A DNA stretch of 64,000 nt, taken from positions 1 to 64,000 of the forward strand of contig NZ_JACVZC010000021.1 of the NCBI RefSeq assembly GCF_016658545.1, given 5' to 3'. A model generated the notes under the pieces. It saw only the letters and a list, made by a program, of their open reading frames with translations. It did not search any database and was not told the origin of the DNA. Positions 54,707 through 64,000 of this stretch are shown here, piece by piece; the first letter of the stretch is position 1, and the number at the start of each line of letters is the position of its first letter. The DNA is from Pseudomonas sp. S37 (GTDB lineage Bacteria; Pseudomonadota; Gammaproteobacteria; Pseudomonadales; Pseudomonadaceae). Made by a program: the position numbers and the translations under genes.

Positions 54707-56668
54707 ATGCGCCTGAAGTGGCTGACCAATTTCAACACCCTGTTGCTGGTGACCGTGTGCCTCGCCCTGGGCGCTACCCTTTGGTGGTCGCAACGGGCGC
54801 TGGAGCGCCCCTACCAGATGATGGAACGCTACCTGGGCCTGTCCCAGCAGTTTCAGAACCAGACAGCGCGCAACATCCAGGCGTACCTGGGCAGTGGCGA
54901 TGCCCTGCGCCATGCCGCCGCCATGGAGGCCAACCAGCAGCTACAGGCGGCACTGGCTGATTGGCCCGTCGAGCTGGCCGACAAGCTGCGCCCCAGCCTG
55001 GGCAGCCTGCAAGCCTTTACCGCCAACGAACTGCTGGCCGCCGGCAAGCTGGCTGGCGACCCTCAAGCCCTGCTGCTGCAAGCGGAACGGGAGTTGGGGG
55101 CTAATTTCGAGCAACTGGCCGGCTACGCCCGCGACAGTGGCAATGCCGAGGCCAACCGCTATTTGCTACCCCTGCTCGACGCCACCGTGCACTTGGGCCG
55201 GTTATCACTGGCCCGCGACAAGCTGGTCAGCAGCGGACGCCCGGAACTTGCTGACGAAGTGGAGCGCGAACTGCAACTGATCCGCGCTCAGGCGCAGATC
55301 ATCGACGCCCTGCCCTTGCTTGGCGTTACCCGCGCTGCCGAGTCCGGTGCCGACGACTTCGCCGCCATGATGGGCCTGGAAACCCAGGCCAGCGCCCAAC
55401 AGGAAGACATCGCCGTGGGCCTCAAGCGTGAACTGCAGAGCCTGCTGGGCCGCTACCCGGCCGAACTGCAACGCACCCGCGAACAGATTGAGCGCCGCGC
55501 CGCCCTGGCTGCCAGCACCGGCCAGCGCCTGGAGGCCGTACAGCAAGCCATTGCTGCGCTGGAACCGGAAGTGCGCAGCCAGCATGCGAAAATTGCCGCC
55601 GAAGTGCGCATCATCCAGGGCCTGATGATCGGCCTGATCCTGCTCATCGCCCTGTTGATCGATACCCTGCAGCGGCGCTTGGCCCGCACCCTGACCGGCC
55701 TCGCCCCAGCCCTGTCGCGCTGGGCCGAAGGCGACTTCGCCCAAGTGATCGCCCTGGGCAAGACCAACCGCGAACTGCATGACATTCAGGAGTCGCTCAA
55801 TCGCCTGCGCCAGTACTTGGTCGAACTGGTTGGCACCATTCGTCACAACGCCGAACAGGTCGCCGGCAGCAGCCACGCCCTGGCCGGCATGAGCGCCGCC
55901 CTGCATGACGGTGCCGAACGCCAGGCCGGCGATACCGGGCAAATCCGAGATGCCCTGGGCGAGCTGGAAGCGACCATCCAGCAAGTGGCCGGTGATGCCA
56001 GCGCCGCCGCCGACGCCAGCCGTGATGCCGGGCGCGCGGTGGAACAAGGCCAGGCGGTGATTGGCCAGAGCCTGTCGGGGTTGCGTGAGCTGGTCGATGA
56101 AGTGCAGGGCAATGCGCGCATGATCGAGCAACTGGCGGAAGAGTCGGCCACCATCGGCGGGGTGCTGACAGTGATCCGCTCGATTGCCGAACAGACCAAC
56201 CTGCTGGCGCTGAACGCCGCGATCGAAGCGGCCCGTGCGGGCGAGATGGGCCGGGGGTTTGCCGTGGTGGCTGATGAAGTGCGTTCGCTGGCGCAGCGCA
56301 CCACCGGGGCTACTGGCGAGATTCAGCTGCTGATCGACCGCTTGCAGCAGGCGGCCAAAGGTTCGGTGGCCGGCATGCGCGCGCAGCTGGAGCATGCCGA
56401 AGCCACGGCTAGCCGGGCGCAGGCGGCGGATGGTGCGCTGGACGAGATTGTCTGTGCCATTCGAACCATCTCGGATACCGCCGTGCGCATTGCCGATGTG
56501 ACGGCGCAGCAGAGCGGCGCGGTGAGTGAGATTCGTGATCACAGCGAGCGGATTCATGAGCTGGGTGAAGATAACCTGCAGCGCATTGGCGAAGGGCGGG
56601 AGCAAGGGGAGCAGTTGCTGAGTTTGGGGGGTGAGCTGAACCGGGCGGTGCGGGCGTTCAGGGTTTGA
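54707..56668 (+). CDS. Methyl-accepting chemotaxis protein
   Basis: A 653-residue chemoreceptor. A first transmembrane segment (about 10-28), a long all-helical periplasmic domain of about 270 residues, a second transmembrane segment (about 302-322), HAMP-like ([20 protein letters not shown]) and a signalling hairpin with [19 protein letters not shown]. The tip is complete, so it should couple to CheA/CheW. The ligand is unknown; the long helical sensor resembles helical-bimodular-type receptors. No che genes are nearby. Confidence 0.88.
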   Translation: MRLKWLTNFNTLLLVTVCLALGATLWWSQRALERPYQMMERYLGLSQQFQNQTARNIQAYLGSGDALRHAAAMEANQQLQAALADWPVELADKLRPSLGSLQAFTANELLAAGKLAGDPQALLLQAERELGANFEQLAGYARDSGNAEANRYLLPLLDATVHLGRLSLARDKLVSSGRPELADEVERELQLIRAQAQIIDALPLLGVTRAAESGADDFAAMMGLETQASAQQEDIAVGLKRELQSLLGRYPAELQRTREQIERRAALAASTGQRLEAVQQAIAALEPEVRSQHAKIAAEVRIIQGLMIGLILLIALLIDTLQRRLARTLTGLAPALSRWAEGDFAQVIALGKTNRELHDIQESLNRLRQYLVELVGTIRHNAEQVAGSSHALAGMSAALHDGAERQAGDTGQIRDALGELEATIQQVAGDASAAADASRDAGRAVEQGQAVIGQSLSGLRELVDEVQGNARMIEQLAEESATIGGVLTVIRSIAEQTNLLALNAAIEAARAGEMGRGFAVVADEVRSLAQRTTGATGEIQLLIDRLQQAAKGSVAGMRAQLEHAEATASRAQAADGALDEIVCAIRTISDTAVRIADVTAQQSGAVSEIRDHSERIHELGEDNLQRIGEGREQGEQLLSLGGELNRAVRAFRV

Positions 56669-56681
56669 GCCGGCCTGCACT

Positions 56682-56815
56682 GGCCTCTTCGCGGGTAAAC
56701 CCGCTCCCACAAGGACCGCGCTGCTGCTGGCCTCGATAGGGCCAGTGCATGTGCCTACAAAACTCACCTGCAGCACAAATCCTGTGGGAGCGGGTTTACC
56801 CGCGAAGAGGCCGGT
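56682..56815. repeat. REP pair, family I, with 70-bp spacer
   Basis: CCTCTTCGCGGGTAAACCCG CTCCCACA and inverted TGTGGGAGCGGGTTTACCCG CGAAGAGG. The spacer between them (56712-56781) carries no gene. Confidence 0.9.
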
Positions 56816-56912
56816 GCAGCCAGCGGCCATGTGTCGCCCCCACCACCCGTATAGCCCCAACCCGCAGCACTTCCGCTATCATGCCCACCAAGTTCCACCT
56901 CGCGAGTCCGCC

Positions 56913-58685
56913 ATGCGCCGCCTGTTTTTCCTGCTGTTCCTGCTGCTGGCCAGCCCTGCCTTTGCCACGGGCCTGCTCGACAACCGCCCCAGCGCCACCC
57001 TCGGCGCCGCTTCGCTGGCCAACGACGCCGACTTCCTGCCGGTACACGAGGCTTTCAAGCTCAACCTGATCCAGGCCGATGCGCAAACCATCAAGTTGCG
57101 CTTCATCGCCACCGATGGCTATTACCTCTACCGCCACCGCTTCCAGTTCCGTACGGAACCGGCCGACATCGCCCTGGGCACGCCGAACATCCCCAAGGGC
57201 GAGGCCAAGCACGATGAGTTCTTCGGCGACGTCGAGGTGTACCACGGCGTGCTCGACATCGAGCTGCCACGCAAAGACCCGCGCGCCTTTACCCTGCTGG
57301 TGGGCTACCAGGGTTGTGCCGACAAAGGCCTGTGCTACCCACCGGAAACCGCACGCCTGAGCATCGATGGCGAAGGCGCCACAAACACCCCTGGCACAAT
57401 CGAACAAGCGTGGAGCTGGAAATCGCTGCTGCTGTTCTTCCTCGCCGGGATCGGCCTGACGTTCACCCCCTGCGTGCTACCGATGCTGCCTATCCTTTCC
57501 GGCGTGGTATTGCGCGGCCAGGTCGGCGGCCTGCGCGGGCTGGCGCTGTCGCTGGCCTACGTGCTGCCTATGGCCGCCAGCTTCGCAGCTCTCGGCGCGC
57601 TGATGGGGTTGTTCGGCGCCGGCCTGAACCTGCAGGCGCGCCTGCAATCGGCCTGGGTGCTGGTGCCCTTCGCGCTGTTCTTCGTGGTGTTCGCCCTGGC
57701 CATGTTCGGCCTGTTCGAACTGAAGCTGCCGCAGGCCCTGAACAACCGCCTGAACAACGTCGCCAACCACACCCGGGGCGGCTCGCTGCTGGGCGCGGCG
57801 GTGCTCGGCGTGCTCTCCAGCCTGTTGGTCTCGCCCTGTGTATCGGCGCCCCTGGCGGGCGCGCTGCTATATATCAGCGCCAGCGGCGATGCCTTGGGCG
57901 GCGCGCTCAAGCTGTTCGCCCTGGGCCTGGGCATGGGTGCACCGTTGCTGCTGGTGGCCACCGGTGGCGCGGCCTGGCTGCCGAAAAGCGGCCCCTGGAT
58001 GAATACGGTGAAGAACGCCATCGGCGTGCTGCTGCTGGGCTTGGCCATCGGCTTGCTCAGCCGCGTATTGCCGGGCCAAGTGACCCTGCTGCTGGTCGGT
58101 TTCCTCGCCGCTGGCGTGGCACTGTTCCTCGGCGCCCTGGAGTTCGTGGTCAAGACTGCGCGCCAGCGCCTGGCGCAACTATTGGGCCTGGCCTTGCTGG
58201 TGTACGCGCTGGCCTGCTGGTATGGCGCCCTCAGTGGCCAGGGTGACCCGCTGCGGCCACTGCCGGTGGCCACGGTTACAGCCAGCGGCAGCGGCACGGC
58301 GGCAAAGGCAGATGCCTGGCAGACCATCAGCACCCCTGAGGCGCTGGACGCGGCCCTGGCCGAGGCGAAGGTGAATGGCCAGCCGGTGTTGCTGGACTGG
58401 TACGCCGACTGGTGCATCAGCTGCAAGGTGATCGAACATGAAGTGCTCAACGCACCCCAGGTGCAGCCGCAACTGGCGACCTTCAAGTTGCTGCGTTTCG
58501 ACATCACCGAGAGCAATGCCGAGCAACGCAAGCTGCTCGACCGCTACCAGTTGTTCGGCCCACCTGCGCTGTTGTTCTTTGCCGCGAACGGCAGCGAAAT
58601 TACCGCTGATCGGGTGATTGGCGAGATAAACGCCGGTGAATTTGCGCAGATTCTGACACGCGTGCGCGGCAAACTCGGTCTATAA
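56913..58685 (+). CDS. dsbD: Thiol:disulphide interchange protein DsbD
   Basis: A 590-residue inner-membrane electron shuttle moving reducing power from cytosolic thioredoxin to the periplasm. Signal peptide (ends AFA-TG); DsbD-alpha domain with [11 protein letters not shown] cysteines; eight-helix core with [11 protein letters not shown] and [13 protein letters not shown] cysteines; C-terminal thioredoxin domain with [14 protein letters not shown] (CxxC). All three cysteine pairs are present. The start MRRLFFLLF is chosen over an upstream reading through a REP. It precedes aroQ in the same direction. Confidence 0.93.
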   Translation: MRRLFFLLFLLLASPAFATGLLDNRPSATLGAASLANDADFLPVHEAFKLNLIQADAQTIKLRFIATDGYYLYRHRFQFRTEPADIALGTPNIPKGEAKHDEFFGDVEVYHGVLDIELPRKDPRAFTLLVGYQGCADKGLCYPPETARLSIDGEGATNTPGTIEQAWSWKSLLLFFLAGIGLTFTPCVLPMLPILSGVVLRGQVGGLRGLALSLAYVLPMAASFAALGALMGLFGAGLNLQARLQSAWVLVPFALFFVVFALAMFGLFELKLPQALNNRLNNVANHTRGGSLLGAAVLGVLSSLLVSPCVSAPLAGALLYISASGDALGGALKLFALGLGMGAPLLLVATGGAAWLPKSGPWMNTVKNAIGVLLLGLAIGLLSRVLPGQVTLLLVGFLAAGVALFLGALEFVVKTARQRLAQLLGLALLVYALACWYGALSGQGDPLRPLPVATVTASGSGTAAKADAWQTISTPEALDAALAEAKVNGQPVLLDWYADWCISCKVIEHEVLNAPQVQPQLATFKLLRFDITESNAEQRKLLDRYQLFGPPALLFFAANGSEITADRVIGEINAGEFAQILTRVRGKLGL

Positions 58686-58717
58686 CTTCCCGCGTGCCGG
58701 GAAAATTCCTCAAATCG

Positions 58718-58743
58718 GTGACCAGATTTAATTATTTGGTCAC
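58718..58743. promoter_or_regulatory. GTGACCA-N12-TGGTCAC inverted repeat upstream of aroQ
   Basis: Perfect 7-bp arms separated by an AT-rich 12-bp spacer (GATTTAATTATT), 120 bp before the aroQ start codon. Probable operator; the binding protein is unknown. Confidence 0.5.
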
Positions 58744-58864
58744 ATACTTCGCGCGAATCTCGGACAACGTGCTGGCTATTGCCGGGAACTGGACACTTGC
58801 CGTCGCTTTACGGCACACTCGCCGCGCTGTGTCGAATTGCCCTACAAATCCAAGGAATCCGCAG

Positions 58865-59320
58865 ATGGCAACGCTACTGGTGCTCCACGGCCCAAACCTC
58901 AACCTGCTCGGTACCCGCGAGCCTGGCCACTACGGCGCCGTGACCCTGGCCCAGATCAACCAGGACCTGGAGCAACGTGCCCGCGCCGCAGGCCACCACC
59001 TGCAGTACCTGCAGAGCAATGCCGAATACGAACTGATCGACCGCATTCACGCGGCACGCAACGAGGGTGTGGACTTCATCCTGATCAATCCGGCTGCTTT
59101 CACCCACACAAGCGTCGCATTACGTGACGCATTGCTTGCGGTGAGCATCCCATTCATCGAAGTGCACCTGTCCAACGTGCACAAACGCGAAACGTTCCGT
59201 CACCACTCCTACTTTTCCGATGTTGCCGTAGGGGTGATTTGCGGCCTGGGCGCCAGCGGTTATCGCCTGGCCCTGGAGTCTGCACTGGAACAACTGGCTG
59301 CCAACGCACAGCCCAAATGA
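58865..59320 (+). CDS. aroQ: Type II 3-dehydroquinate dehydratase AroQ
   Basis: A 151-residue shikimate-pathway enzyme. It opens [19 protein letters not shown] (catalytic Tyr), has [17 protein letters not shown] and [19 protein letters not shown] (catalytic His loop). AAGGA precedes the ATG. The enzyme converts 3-dehydroquinate to 3-dehydroshikimate. It is followed by accB and accC, a common arrangement. Confidence 0.95.
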   Translation: MATLLVLHGPNLNLLGTREPGHYGAVTLAQINQDLEQRARAAGHHLQYLQSNAEYELIDRIHAARNEGVDFILINPAAFTHTSVALRDALLAVSIPFIEVHLSNVHKRETFRHHSYFSDVAVGVICGLGASGYRLALESALEQLAANAQPK

Positions 59321-59324
59321 TGAA

Positions 59325-59379
59325 AACCCTGGCCTAAGTGGGCCGGGGTTCGAGAGAAACGTTTCAGATACGTTTTTTT
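59325..59379 (+). promoter_or_regulatory. Two intercistronic hairpins between aroQ and accB
   Basis: First AACCCTGGCC-TAAGT-GGCCGGGGTT (59326-59350), then AAACGT-TTCAGAT-ACGTTT (59357-59375) followed by a T-run to 59379. The second has terminator form; together they suggest partial termination or attenuation before accB. Confidence 0.55.
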
Positions 59380-59420
59380 GTATTTCGCCCCCTGACCGAA
59401 CCTTTGGGAGTTGATGATTA

Positions 59421-59882
59421 ATGGATATCCGTAAAGTCAAGAAACTGATCGAGCTGCTGGAAGAGTCTGGCATCGACGAACTGGAGATCAAGGAAGGCGA
59501 AGAGTCGGTCCGTATCAGCCGTCACAGCAAGACCCCAGCTGCCCAGCAGTTCTACGCACCGGCCCCGATGGCCGCTGCCCCGGCTGCTGCCCCGGTTGCC
59601 GCTGCTGCTCCAGCTGCCGAAGCCGCTGCTGCTGCCCCGGCCCTGAAAGGCACCGTGGTTCGCTCGCCAATGGTCGGTACTTTCTACCGCAAGCCATCGC
59701 CGACCTCGCCGAACTTCGCTGAAGTTGGCCAGAGCGTGAAGAAAGGCGACACCCTGTGCATCGTCGAAGCCATGAAGATGATGAACCACATCGAAGCCGA
59801 AATCGGCGGTGTGATCGACGCCATCCTGGTAGAAGACGGCCAGCCGGTTGAGTTCGACCAGCCGCTGTTCACCATCGTTTGA
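59421..59882 (+). CDS. accB: Biotin carboxyl carrier protein of acetyl-CoA carboxylase
   Basis: A 153-residue carrier. An N-terminal helical part, an Ala/Pro-rich linker (about 40-73) and a biotinyl domain with [12 protein letters not shown], where the middle Lys is biotinylated. It carries CO2 from AccC to the carboxyltransferase. The stop is 17 bases before accC, with which it forms the usual autogenously controlled operon. Confidence 0.95.
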   Translation: MDIRKVKKLIELLEESGIDELEIKEGEESVRISRHSKTPAAQQFYAPAPMAAAPAAAPVAAAAPAAEAAAAAPALKGTVVRSPMVGTFYRKPSPTSPNFAEVGQSVKKGDTLCIVEAMKMMNHIEAEIGGVIDAILVEDGQPVEFDQPLFTIV

Positions 59883-59899
59883 ATCGCGGAGAGCCAACG

Positions 59900-61255
59900 A
59901 TGTCTGGGAAGCTCGAAAAAGTCCTGATCGCCAACCGCGGGGAAATTGCCCTGCGGATCCTGCGTGCCTGCAAAGAGCTGGGCATCAAGACCGTCGCCGT
60001 GCACTCCACTGCCGACCGTGAACTGATGCACCTGGGCCTGGCAGACGAATCGGTCTGCATCGGCCCCGCGCCATCCAAGGATTCCTACCTGCACATCCCG
60101 GCAATCATCGCTGCCGCCGAAGTCACCGGCGCCACCGCGATTCACCCGGGTTACGGCTTCCTGGCGGAAAACGCCGATTTCGCCGAGCAGGTGGAAAAAT
60201 CCGGCTTCGCCTTCATCGGCCCGAAAGCCGACACCATTCGCCTGATGGGCGACAAGGTTTCGGCCAAGGACGCGATGATCAAGTCGGGCGTACCGACCGT
60301 ACCGGGCTCCGATGGCCCGCTGCCGGAAGACGAAGAAGTCGCCCTGGCGATTGCCCGTGACGTCGGCTACCCGGTGATCATCAAGGCCGCCGGTGGCGGT
60401 GGTGGTCGCGGCATGCGCGTGGTGCACAAGGAAGAGGACCTGATTTCCTCGGCCAAGCTCACCCGTACCGAAGCCGGTGCTGCCTTCGGCAACCCGATGG
60501 TCTACCTGGAGAAGTTCCTGACCAACCCACGCCACGTGGAAGTGCAGGTGCTGTCCGACGGCCAGGGCAATGCCATCCACCTGGGTGACCGTGACTGCTC
60601 GCTGCAGCGTCGTCACCAGAAGGTGCTGGAAGAAGCGCCAGCCCCGGGCATCGATGAAAAAGCCCGTCAGGAAGTGTACAAGCGCTGCGTCGATGCGTGC
60701 ATCGAGATCGGCTACCGTGGTGCCGGTACTTTCGAGTTCCTGTACGAAAACGGCCGCTTCTACTTCATCGAGATGAACACCCGTGTGCAGGTTGAGCACC
60801 CGGTGTCGGAGATGGTCACTGGCATCGACATCGTCAAGGAGATGCTGAGCATCGCCGCTGGCAACAAGCTGTCGTTCCGCCAGGAGGACGTGGTTATCCG
60901 TGGCCACTCGCTGGAGTGCCGGATCAACGCCGAAGACCCGAAGAAGTTCATCCCGAGCCCAGGCAAGGTCAAGCACTTCCACGCCCCGGGTGGCAACGGC
61001 GTTCGCGTCGATTCGCACCTGTACAGCGGTTATTCGGTTCCGCCGAACTACGACTCGCTGATCGGCAAGCTGATCACCTACGGCAAGGACCGCGACGAAG
61101 CCATGGCGCGCATGCGCAATGCCCTGGACGAGATCGTCGTCGACGGCATCAAGACCAACATCCCGCTGCACCGCGACCTGGTGCGTGATGAAGGTTTCTG
61201 CAAAGGCGGCGTCAACATTCACTACCTCGAGCACAAACTGGCCAACCAGGAGTGA
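59900..61255 (+). CDS. accC: Biotin carboxylase subunit of acetyl-CoA carboxylase
   Basis: A 451-residue ATP-grasp enzyme carboxylating AccB-biotin. Features: [31 protein letters not shown] loop, [14 protein letters not shown] (catalytic Glu, Arg), [18 protein letters not shown] precedes the ATG at 59900. It follows accB; a terminator follows. Confidence 0.95.
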   Translation: MSGKLEKVLIANRGEIALRILRACKELGIKTVAVHSTADRELMHLGLADESVCIGPAPSKDSYLHIPAIIAAAEVTGATAIHPGYGFLAENADFAEQVEKSGFAFIGPKADTIRLMGDKVSAKDAMIKSGVPTVPGSDGPLPEDEEVALAIARDVGYPVIIKAAGGGGGRGMRVVHKEEDLISSAKLTRTEAGAAFGNPMVYLEKFLTNPRHVEVQVLSDGQGNAIHLGDRDCSLQRRHQKVLEEAPAPGIDEKARQEVYKRCVDACIEIGYRGAGTFEFLYENGRFYFIEMNTRVQVEHPVSEMVTGIDIVKEMLSIAAGNKLSFRQEDVVIRGHSLECRINAEDPKKFIPSPGKVKHFHAPGGNGVRVDSHLYSGYSVPPNYDSLIGKLITYGKDRDEAMARMRNALDEIVVDGIKTNIPLHRDLVRDEGFCKGGVNIHYLEHKLANQE

Positions 61256-61274
61256 TCGTGTAGTGTGATGTATC

Positions 61275-61304
61275 AAAACCCCGGACTTGTGCCGGGGTTT
61301 TTTA
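61275..61304 (+). terminator. Terminator of accBC
   Basis: AAACCCCGG-ACTTGTG-CCGGGGTTTTTTATT, starting 20 bases after the accC stop. Confidence 0.93.
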
Positions 61305-61357
61305 TTGCCTGCCAGAACCTCGGGCCGCGTTGCGGCCCTTCTCGACCGGCGCTATTC

Positions 61358-61444
61358 CTGTGGGAGCGGGTTCACCCGCGAACACCGGCGAAGCCGGTGC
61401 CATGCACCGCGCCGCACTCTTCGCGGGTAAACCCGCTCCCACAG
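61358..61444. repeat. REP pair, family I
   Basis: TGTGGGAGCGGGTTCACCCG CGAA, CACCGGCGAAGCCGGTG spacer hairpin, then TTCGCGGGTAAACCCGCTCC CACAG. Between the accC terminator and the 3' end of acoR. Confidence 0.9.
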
Positions 61445-61465
61445 TTACCGCGAATCGCCGGTGCC

Positions 61466-63319
61466 CTACCCCTTCATCCGTGGCATCTCGATACGGTGTT
61501 CATGCACCCGCCGATACAGGGTAGCCCGCGAAATACCCAATGCCCGCGCCGCATCGGCCGGCTTCCAGCGGTGGCGAATCAGCGCATCCAGCAACAACTG
61601 CCGCGCCGGGCAGGACACCGCACTTTCAGCTGTGCCAACCACTTCTCCCCGCACTTCCTGCGGCAAATCCTGCACCCGCACCTGCCCGCCGTCACTGACC
61701 GCACAGGCATAGCGCAACACCTGCCGCAGCTGGCGCAAGTTCCCCGGCCAGCGATAAACCAGCAGCGCCTGCAAGGCATCATCCGCCAACACCACATCCA
61801 CCCCACAGGCTGCAGCTTCCTCAGTCAGCAACTGGTGAATCAGCCCCAACCGGTCCTCCCGCTCACGCAGCGGCGGCAGCTCGAAGCGGGCATTGGCCAG
61901 GCGGAAGTACAAATCTTCGCGAAAACGCCCATCCTCCACCATCACCGCCAAATCACGGTGGGTGGCACAAATCACCTGGATATCCACCCGCTCCCGCCGC
62001 GCCGCGCCCAGCGGCGCCACTTCGCCCTCGGCCAGCACCCGTAGCAACCGGGTTTGCAGGTTCAGCGGCATGTCGCCGATCTCATCAAGGAATAGCGTGC
62101 CGCCATCAGCCTGCTGCAACAGCCCTTGCATGCCTTTGCTGGAGGCCCCGGTAAAGGCCCCGGCCACATAGCCGAACAACTCGCTCTCGATCAGGCTTTC
62201 TGGAATGGCTGCGCAGTTCAGTGTGACAAACGGGCCATCGCGGCGCTGGCTCTGCTGGTGCAGCTGACGGGCGAATACTTCTTTGCCAGCCCCGGTCTCA
62301 CCCTGCACCAGCACCGCCAGGTTGCAGTCCTTGACCCGCGTGGCCAACCGCAAGTGCTGCTCGATGCGGGCGTCCTGGGCCTGGCGCAAGGGCTGTGCGC
62401 GCTGGCGCTGCTGCGGTGCGCTGACCCGGCCATACAGCCCGCCCAAGCCGGGCAGACGCTGTGCCGACGATGTACTCACCCGGCGCAACTGGTCGATGTC
62501 GAACAGCTCGCCAATATGCTCGGGCAAGCGCCCCAGCCGTTCCACCAGGCGTTGCCGCGCCAGGCTGTTGATCGCCCGCAGGCGGCCATCGGCATCCCAG
62601 GCCAGCAGGTAGTCAGGCTGGCTTTCCACATAGCCCGGCGTGCCGTGGGCGCGCATCACCCAGTGGCCCTGGGCGCTGTGCATGAAGAAGGCGTTTTCGA
62701 TTTCACGGGCGGTTTGCTCGACCAACTGCCGGATCAGGTGCTGGCTGCGGCGGTCGTCCGGTGACTGCAATGCCGATACATCCACCACGCCCAGCAACTC
62801 GCCCAACGGGTCGAACACCGGCGCTGCGGTGCAGGTCAGGCCGATGAAGGCCGCGCGGAAGTGGTCGCGCTTATGCACCGTGACCGGGGCCTTGCTGGTC
62901 AGCACCGCCGCCACGCCGCAGGTGCCCTCCTCGCCCTCCGACCAGCAGGTACCCAGGTACAGCCCGGCCTTGCGGCAGTCGTTGCGGATGGCCGACTCGA
63001 CCCGGTAATCGATGGTGCGCCCTTGGGCGTCGGTCAACAGCACGCAGTAGTCGGCGCCACGCACCCGCTCGTGCAGGCGCGCCACGGCATCGCTGGCGAT
63101 GCGCAGAAACAGCTCGGCGCGTTCGCGGCATTCGTTGAGCAGGCTTTGGGACAGGATGCGCGGCCCCTGCTGGGACCCGGGGTCGAGGCGGTACAGCTCC
63201 ATGGATCGGCGCCATGAATCGAGGATCAGCGGTGGCACCGGCGCCTGCGGCAGGCGGTCGGCATTCTTCAGCACCCGGCTGACGCAGTCGACATGGGCTC
63301 GGGAGTTCGCGGCAAGCAT
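61466..63319 (-). CDS. acoR: Sigma-54-dependent activator AcoR
   Basis: A 617-residue bacterial enhancer-binding protein. N-terminal GAF-type sensor (about 70-200), PAS-like middle, AAA+ domain with Walker A GETGAGKE, GAFTGA sigma-54 contact loop (AGAFTGAS), Walker B GGTLFLDEIGDM, and a C-terminal Fis-type HTH (DAARALGISRATLYRRV). It activates acetoin-catabolic genes with sigma-54. It is divergent from acoX, and between them lie a perfect palindrome (63417-63433) and a sigma-54 promoter (63554-63569). Confidence 0.92.
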   Translation of the reverse strand: MLAANSRAHVDCVSRVLKNADRLPQAPVPPLILDSWRRSMELYRLDPGSQQGPRILSQSLLNECRERAELFLRIASDAVARLHERVRGADYCVLLTDAQGRTIDYRVESAIRNDCRKAGLYLGTCWSEGEEGTCGVAAVLTSKAPVTVHKRDHFRAAFIGLTCTAAPVFDPLGELLGVVDVSALQSPDDRRSQHLIRQLVEQTAREIENAFFMHSAQGHWVMRAHGTPGYVESQPDYLLAWDADGRLRAINSLARQRLVERLGRLPEHIGELFDIDQLRRVSTSSAQRLPGLGGLYGRVSAPQQRQRAQPLRQAQDARIEQHLRLATRVKDCNLAVLVQGETGAGKEVFARQLHQQSQRRDGPFVTLNCAAIPESLIESELFGYVAGAFTGASSKGMQGLLQQADGGTLFLDEIGDMPLNLQTRLLRVLAEGEVAPLGAARRERVDIQVICATHRDLAVMVEDGRFREDLYFRLANARFELPPLREREDRLGLIHQLLTEEAAACGVDVVLADDALQALLVYRWPGNLRQLRQVLRYACAVSDGGQVRVQDLPQEVRGEVVGTAESAVSCPARQLLLDALIRHRWKPADAARALGISRATLYRRVHEHRIEMPRMKG

Positions 63320-63416
63320 GCAGGCCCTCCGGTTCTCGTTGCTGTTTTTGTCGTTGTGCAGCCATTAAGCGCTTCCCGGCATGCCCCGACAAGCACCGTG
63401 TGATTACCGGCTGGCT

Positions 63417-63433
63417 TGAGACGCAGCGTCTCA
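63417..63433. promoter_or_regulatory. Probable AcoR upstream activator site
   Basis: TGAGACGC-A-GCGTCTCA, a perfect 17-bp palindrome. Two further copies of the half-site GCGTCTC occur at 63434-63440 and 63469-63475. It is about 120-135 bp upstream of the sigma-54 -24 element, the usual range for an enhancer site. Confidence 0.65.
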
Positions 63434-63553
63434 GCGTCTCGGCCAAGGCGGCCGCGCACTGGCACCCGGCGTCTCGCCGCCATCGCTGAACTGGCACGTT
63501 CAAGCAGCGCCAAAGCGCTCTGTTCCGGCCCTTTCAAGCACTGCGATAAAAGC

Positions 63554-63569
63554 TGGCACCGCGCTTGCT
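63554..63569 (+). promoter_or_regulatory. Sigma-54 promoter of acoX
   Basis: TGGCACCGCGCTTGCT: GG at 63555-63556 and GC at 63567-63568, exactly ten bases between, matching TGGCAC-N5-TTGCW. It lies 34 bases before the acoX start codon. Confidence 0.9.
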
Positions 63570-63602
63570 CCTGCCTTGGCAAACAACAATACGAGGTGCG
63601 CC

Positions 63603-64000
63603 ATGCCGCTACCCGCCCCGATTGTCGGGATCATTGCCAACCCTGCCTCCGGTCGCGACCTGCGCCGCCTGACTGCCAACGCCGGGCTCTATTCGAGTAC
63701 GGACAAGGCATCAGCGATCCAGCGCCTGCTGGCGGCCTTTGGCGCCACCGGCATCGGTCGGGTGCTGCTGCCCAGCGACATGACCGGCATCGCCGCCGCC
63801 GTGCTCAAGGCCCGCCAGGGCCCGGGGGCCCGCGACCAGCACTGGCCGGCCATCGAGATACTCGACCTGCCGCTGACCCAGACCGTGGCCGACACCCGCC
63901 TGGCCACCCGGCGCATGGTCGAACGCGGCGTGGCGATGATCGCCGTGCTGGGTGGCGATGGCACCCACAAGGCGGTCGCCGCCGAAGCCGGTGATGTGCC
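63603..64000 (+). CDS. acoX: AcoX, NAD kinase-like acetoin-operon protein (partial at right edge)
   Basis: The first 132 codons: MPLPAPIVGIIANPASGRDL leads into a kinase-like fold with VLGGDGTHKAVAAEAG, the GGDGT signature of the NAD/diacylglycerol kinase superfamily. AcoX is a conserved companion of acetoin dehydrogenase genes with unproven function. GAGG precedes the ATG. The gene is cut by the window; acoABC are expected to follow. Confidence 0.88.
   Translation, partial: MPLPAPIVGIIANPASGRDLRRLTANAGLYSSTDKASAIQRLLAAFGATGIGRVLLPSDMTGIAAAVLKARQGPGARDQHWPAIEILDLPLTQTVADTRLATRRMVERGVAMIAVLGGDGTHKAVAAEAGDV

Overview
The window is a GC-rich, gene-dense chromosomal segment of a Pseudomonas of the P. 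putida type. The evidence is protein-level similarity of nearly every gene to that group, two families of P. putida-style REP elements in the intergenic gaps, a REP-associated transposase, and gene neighbourhoods I recognise from it (liv/bra transporter next to DUF2288, rapA and an MHYT-GGDEF-EAL gene; speA, sui1, dsbD, aroQ, accB-accC and acoR-acoX in a row). Nothing indicates a plasmid or a large mobile island.

Layout. 1-300: promoters P1 and P2, boxA and leader of an rRNA operon on the minus strand, whose 16S gene lies off the left edge. 0.4-7.7 kb: FNT channel, metallo-hydrolase, two c-di-GMP genes and a LysR/SDR divergent pair. 8.7-11.8 kb: an aromatic-acid-type efflux set (FUSC, DUF1656, HlyD). 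12.0-13.6 kb: four small or poorly known genes, one behind two FNR/ANR-like boxes. 13.8-19.2 kb: rapA and a MucR-like regulator. 19.1-26.0 kb: a dehydrogenase, DUF2288 and the branched-chain amino-acid transporter livKHMGF. 26.2-35.8 kb: lipoproteins, an FAD protein, nhaA, LysR, a luciferase-like monooxygenase, a cold-shock protein, an Old Yellow Enzyme and an aldo/keto reductase. 35.9-36.7 kb: an AT-richer orphan Rhs core protein. 36.8-41.1 kb: Rieske/FAD reductase, MFS transporter and divergent CdaR-type regulator. 41.3-46.2 kb: a large alpha-2-macroglobulin lipoprotein. 46.4-53 kb: MATE pump, a RAYT whose HUH motif is broken, speA, sui1, NUDIX and DUF2333. 53.1-61.3 kb: response-regulator cyclase, chemoreceptor, dsbD, aroQ, accB and accC. 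61.5-64 kb: acoR divergent from acoX, with a sigma-54 promoter and a palindromic activator site between them; acoX runs off the right edge.

How the parts fit. The main themes are nutrient uptake (liv, MFS/CdaR, acetoin catabolism), efflux and envelope defence (FUSC/HlyD, MATE, alpha-2-macroglobulin, several lipoproteins), c-di-GMP signalling (four proteins) and housekeeping biosynthesis (fatty-acid initiation by AccBC, shikimate pathway AroQ, putrescine via SpeA). REP elements occupy most gaps. In two places the REP itself supplies the stop codon of a gene.

Most novel signals: a RAYT with His to Pro in its catalytic HUH motif, sitting between two copies of its probable cognate REP family; a 38-residue membrane protein behind tandem FNR-type boxes at class II spacing; an orphan Rhs with an intact self-cleavage signature and a divergent tail; REP-encoded stop codons; and a hairpin at the predicted extreme 5' end of the cold-shock mRNA. 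No CRISPR array, prophage, tRNA or multi-gene defence system was seen.
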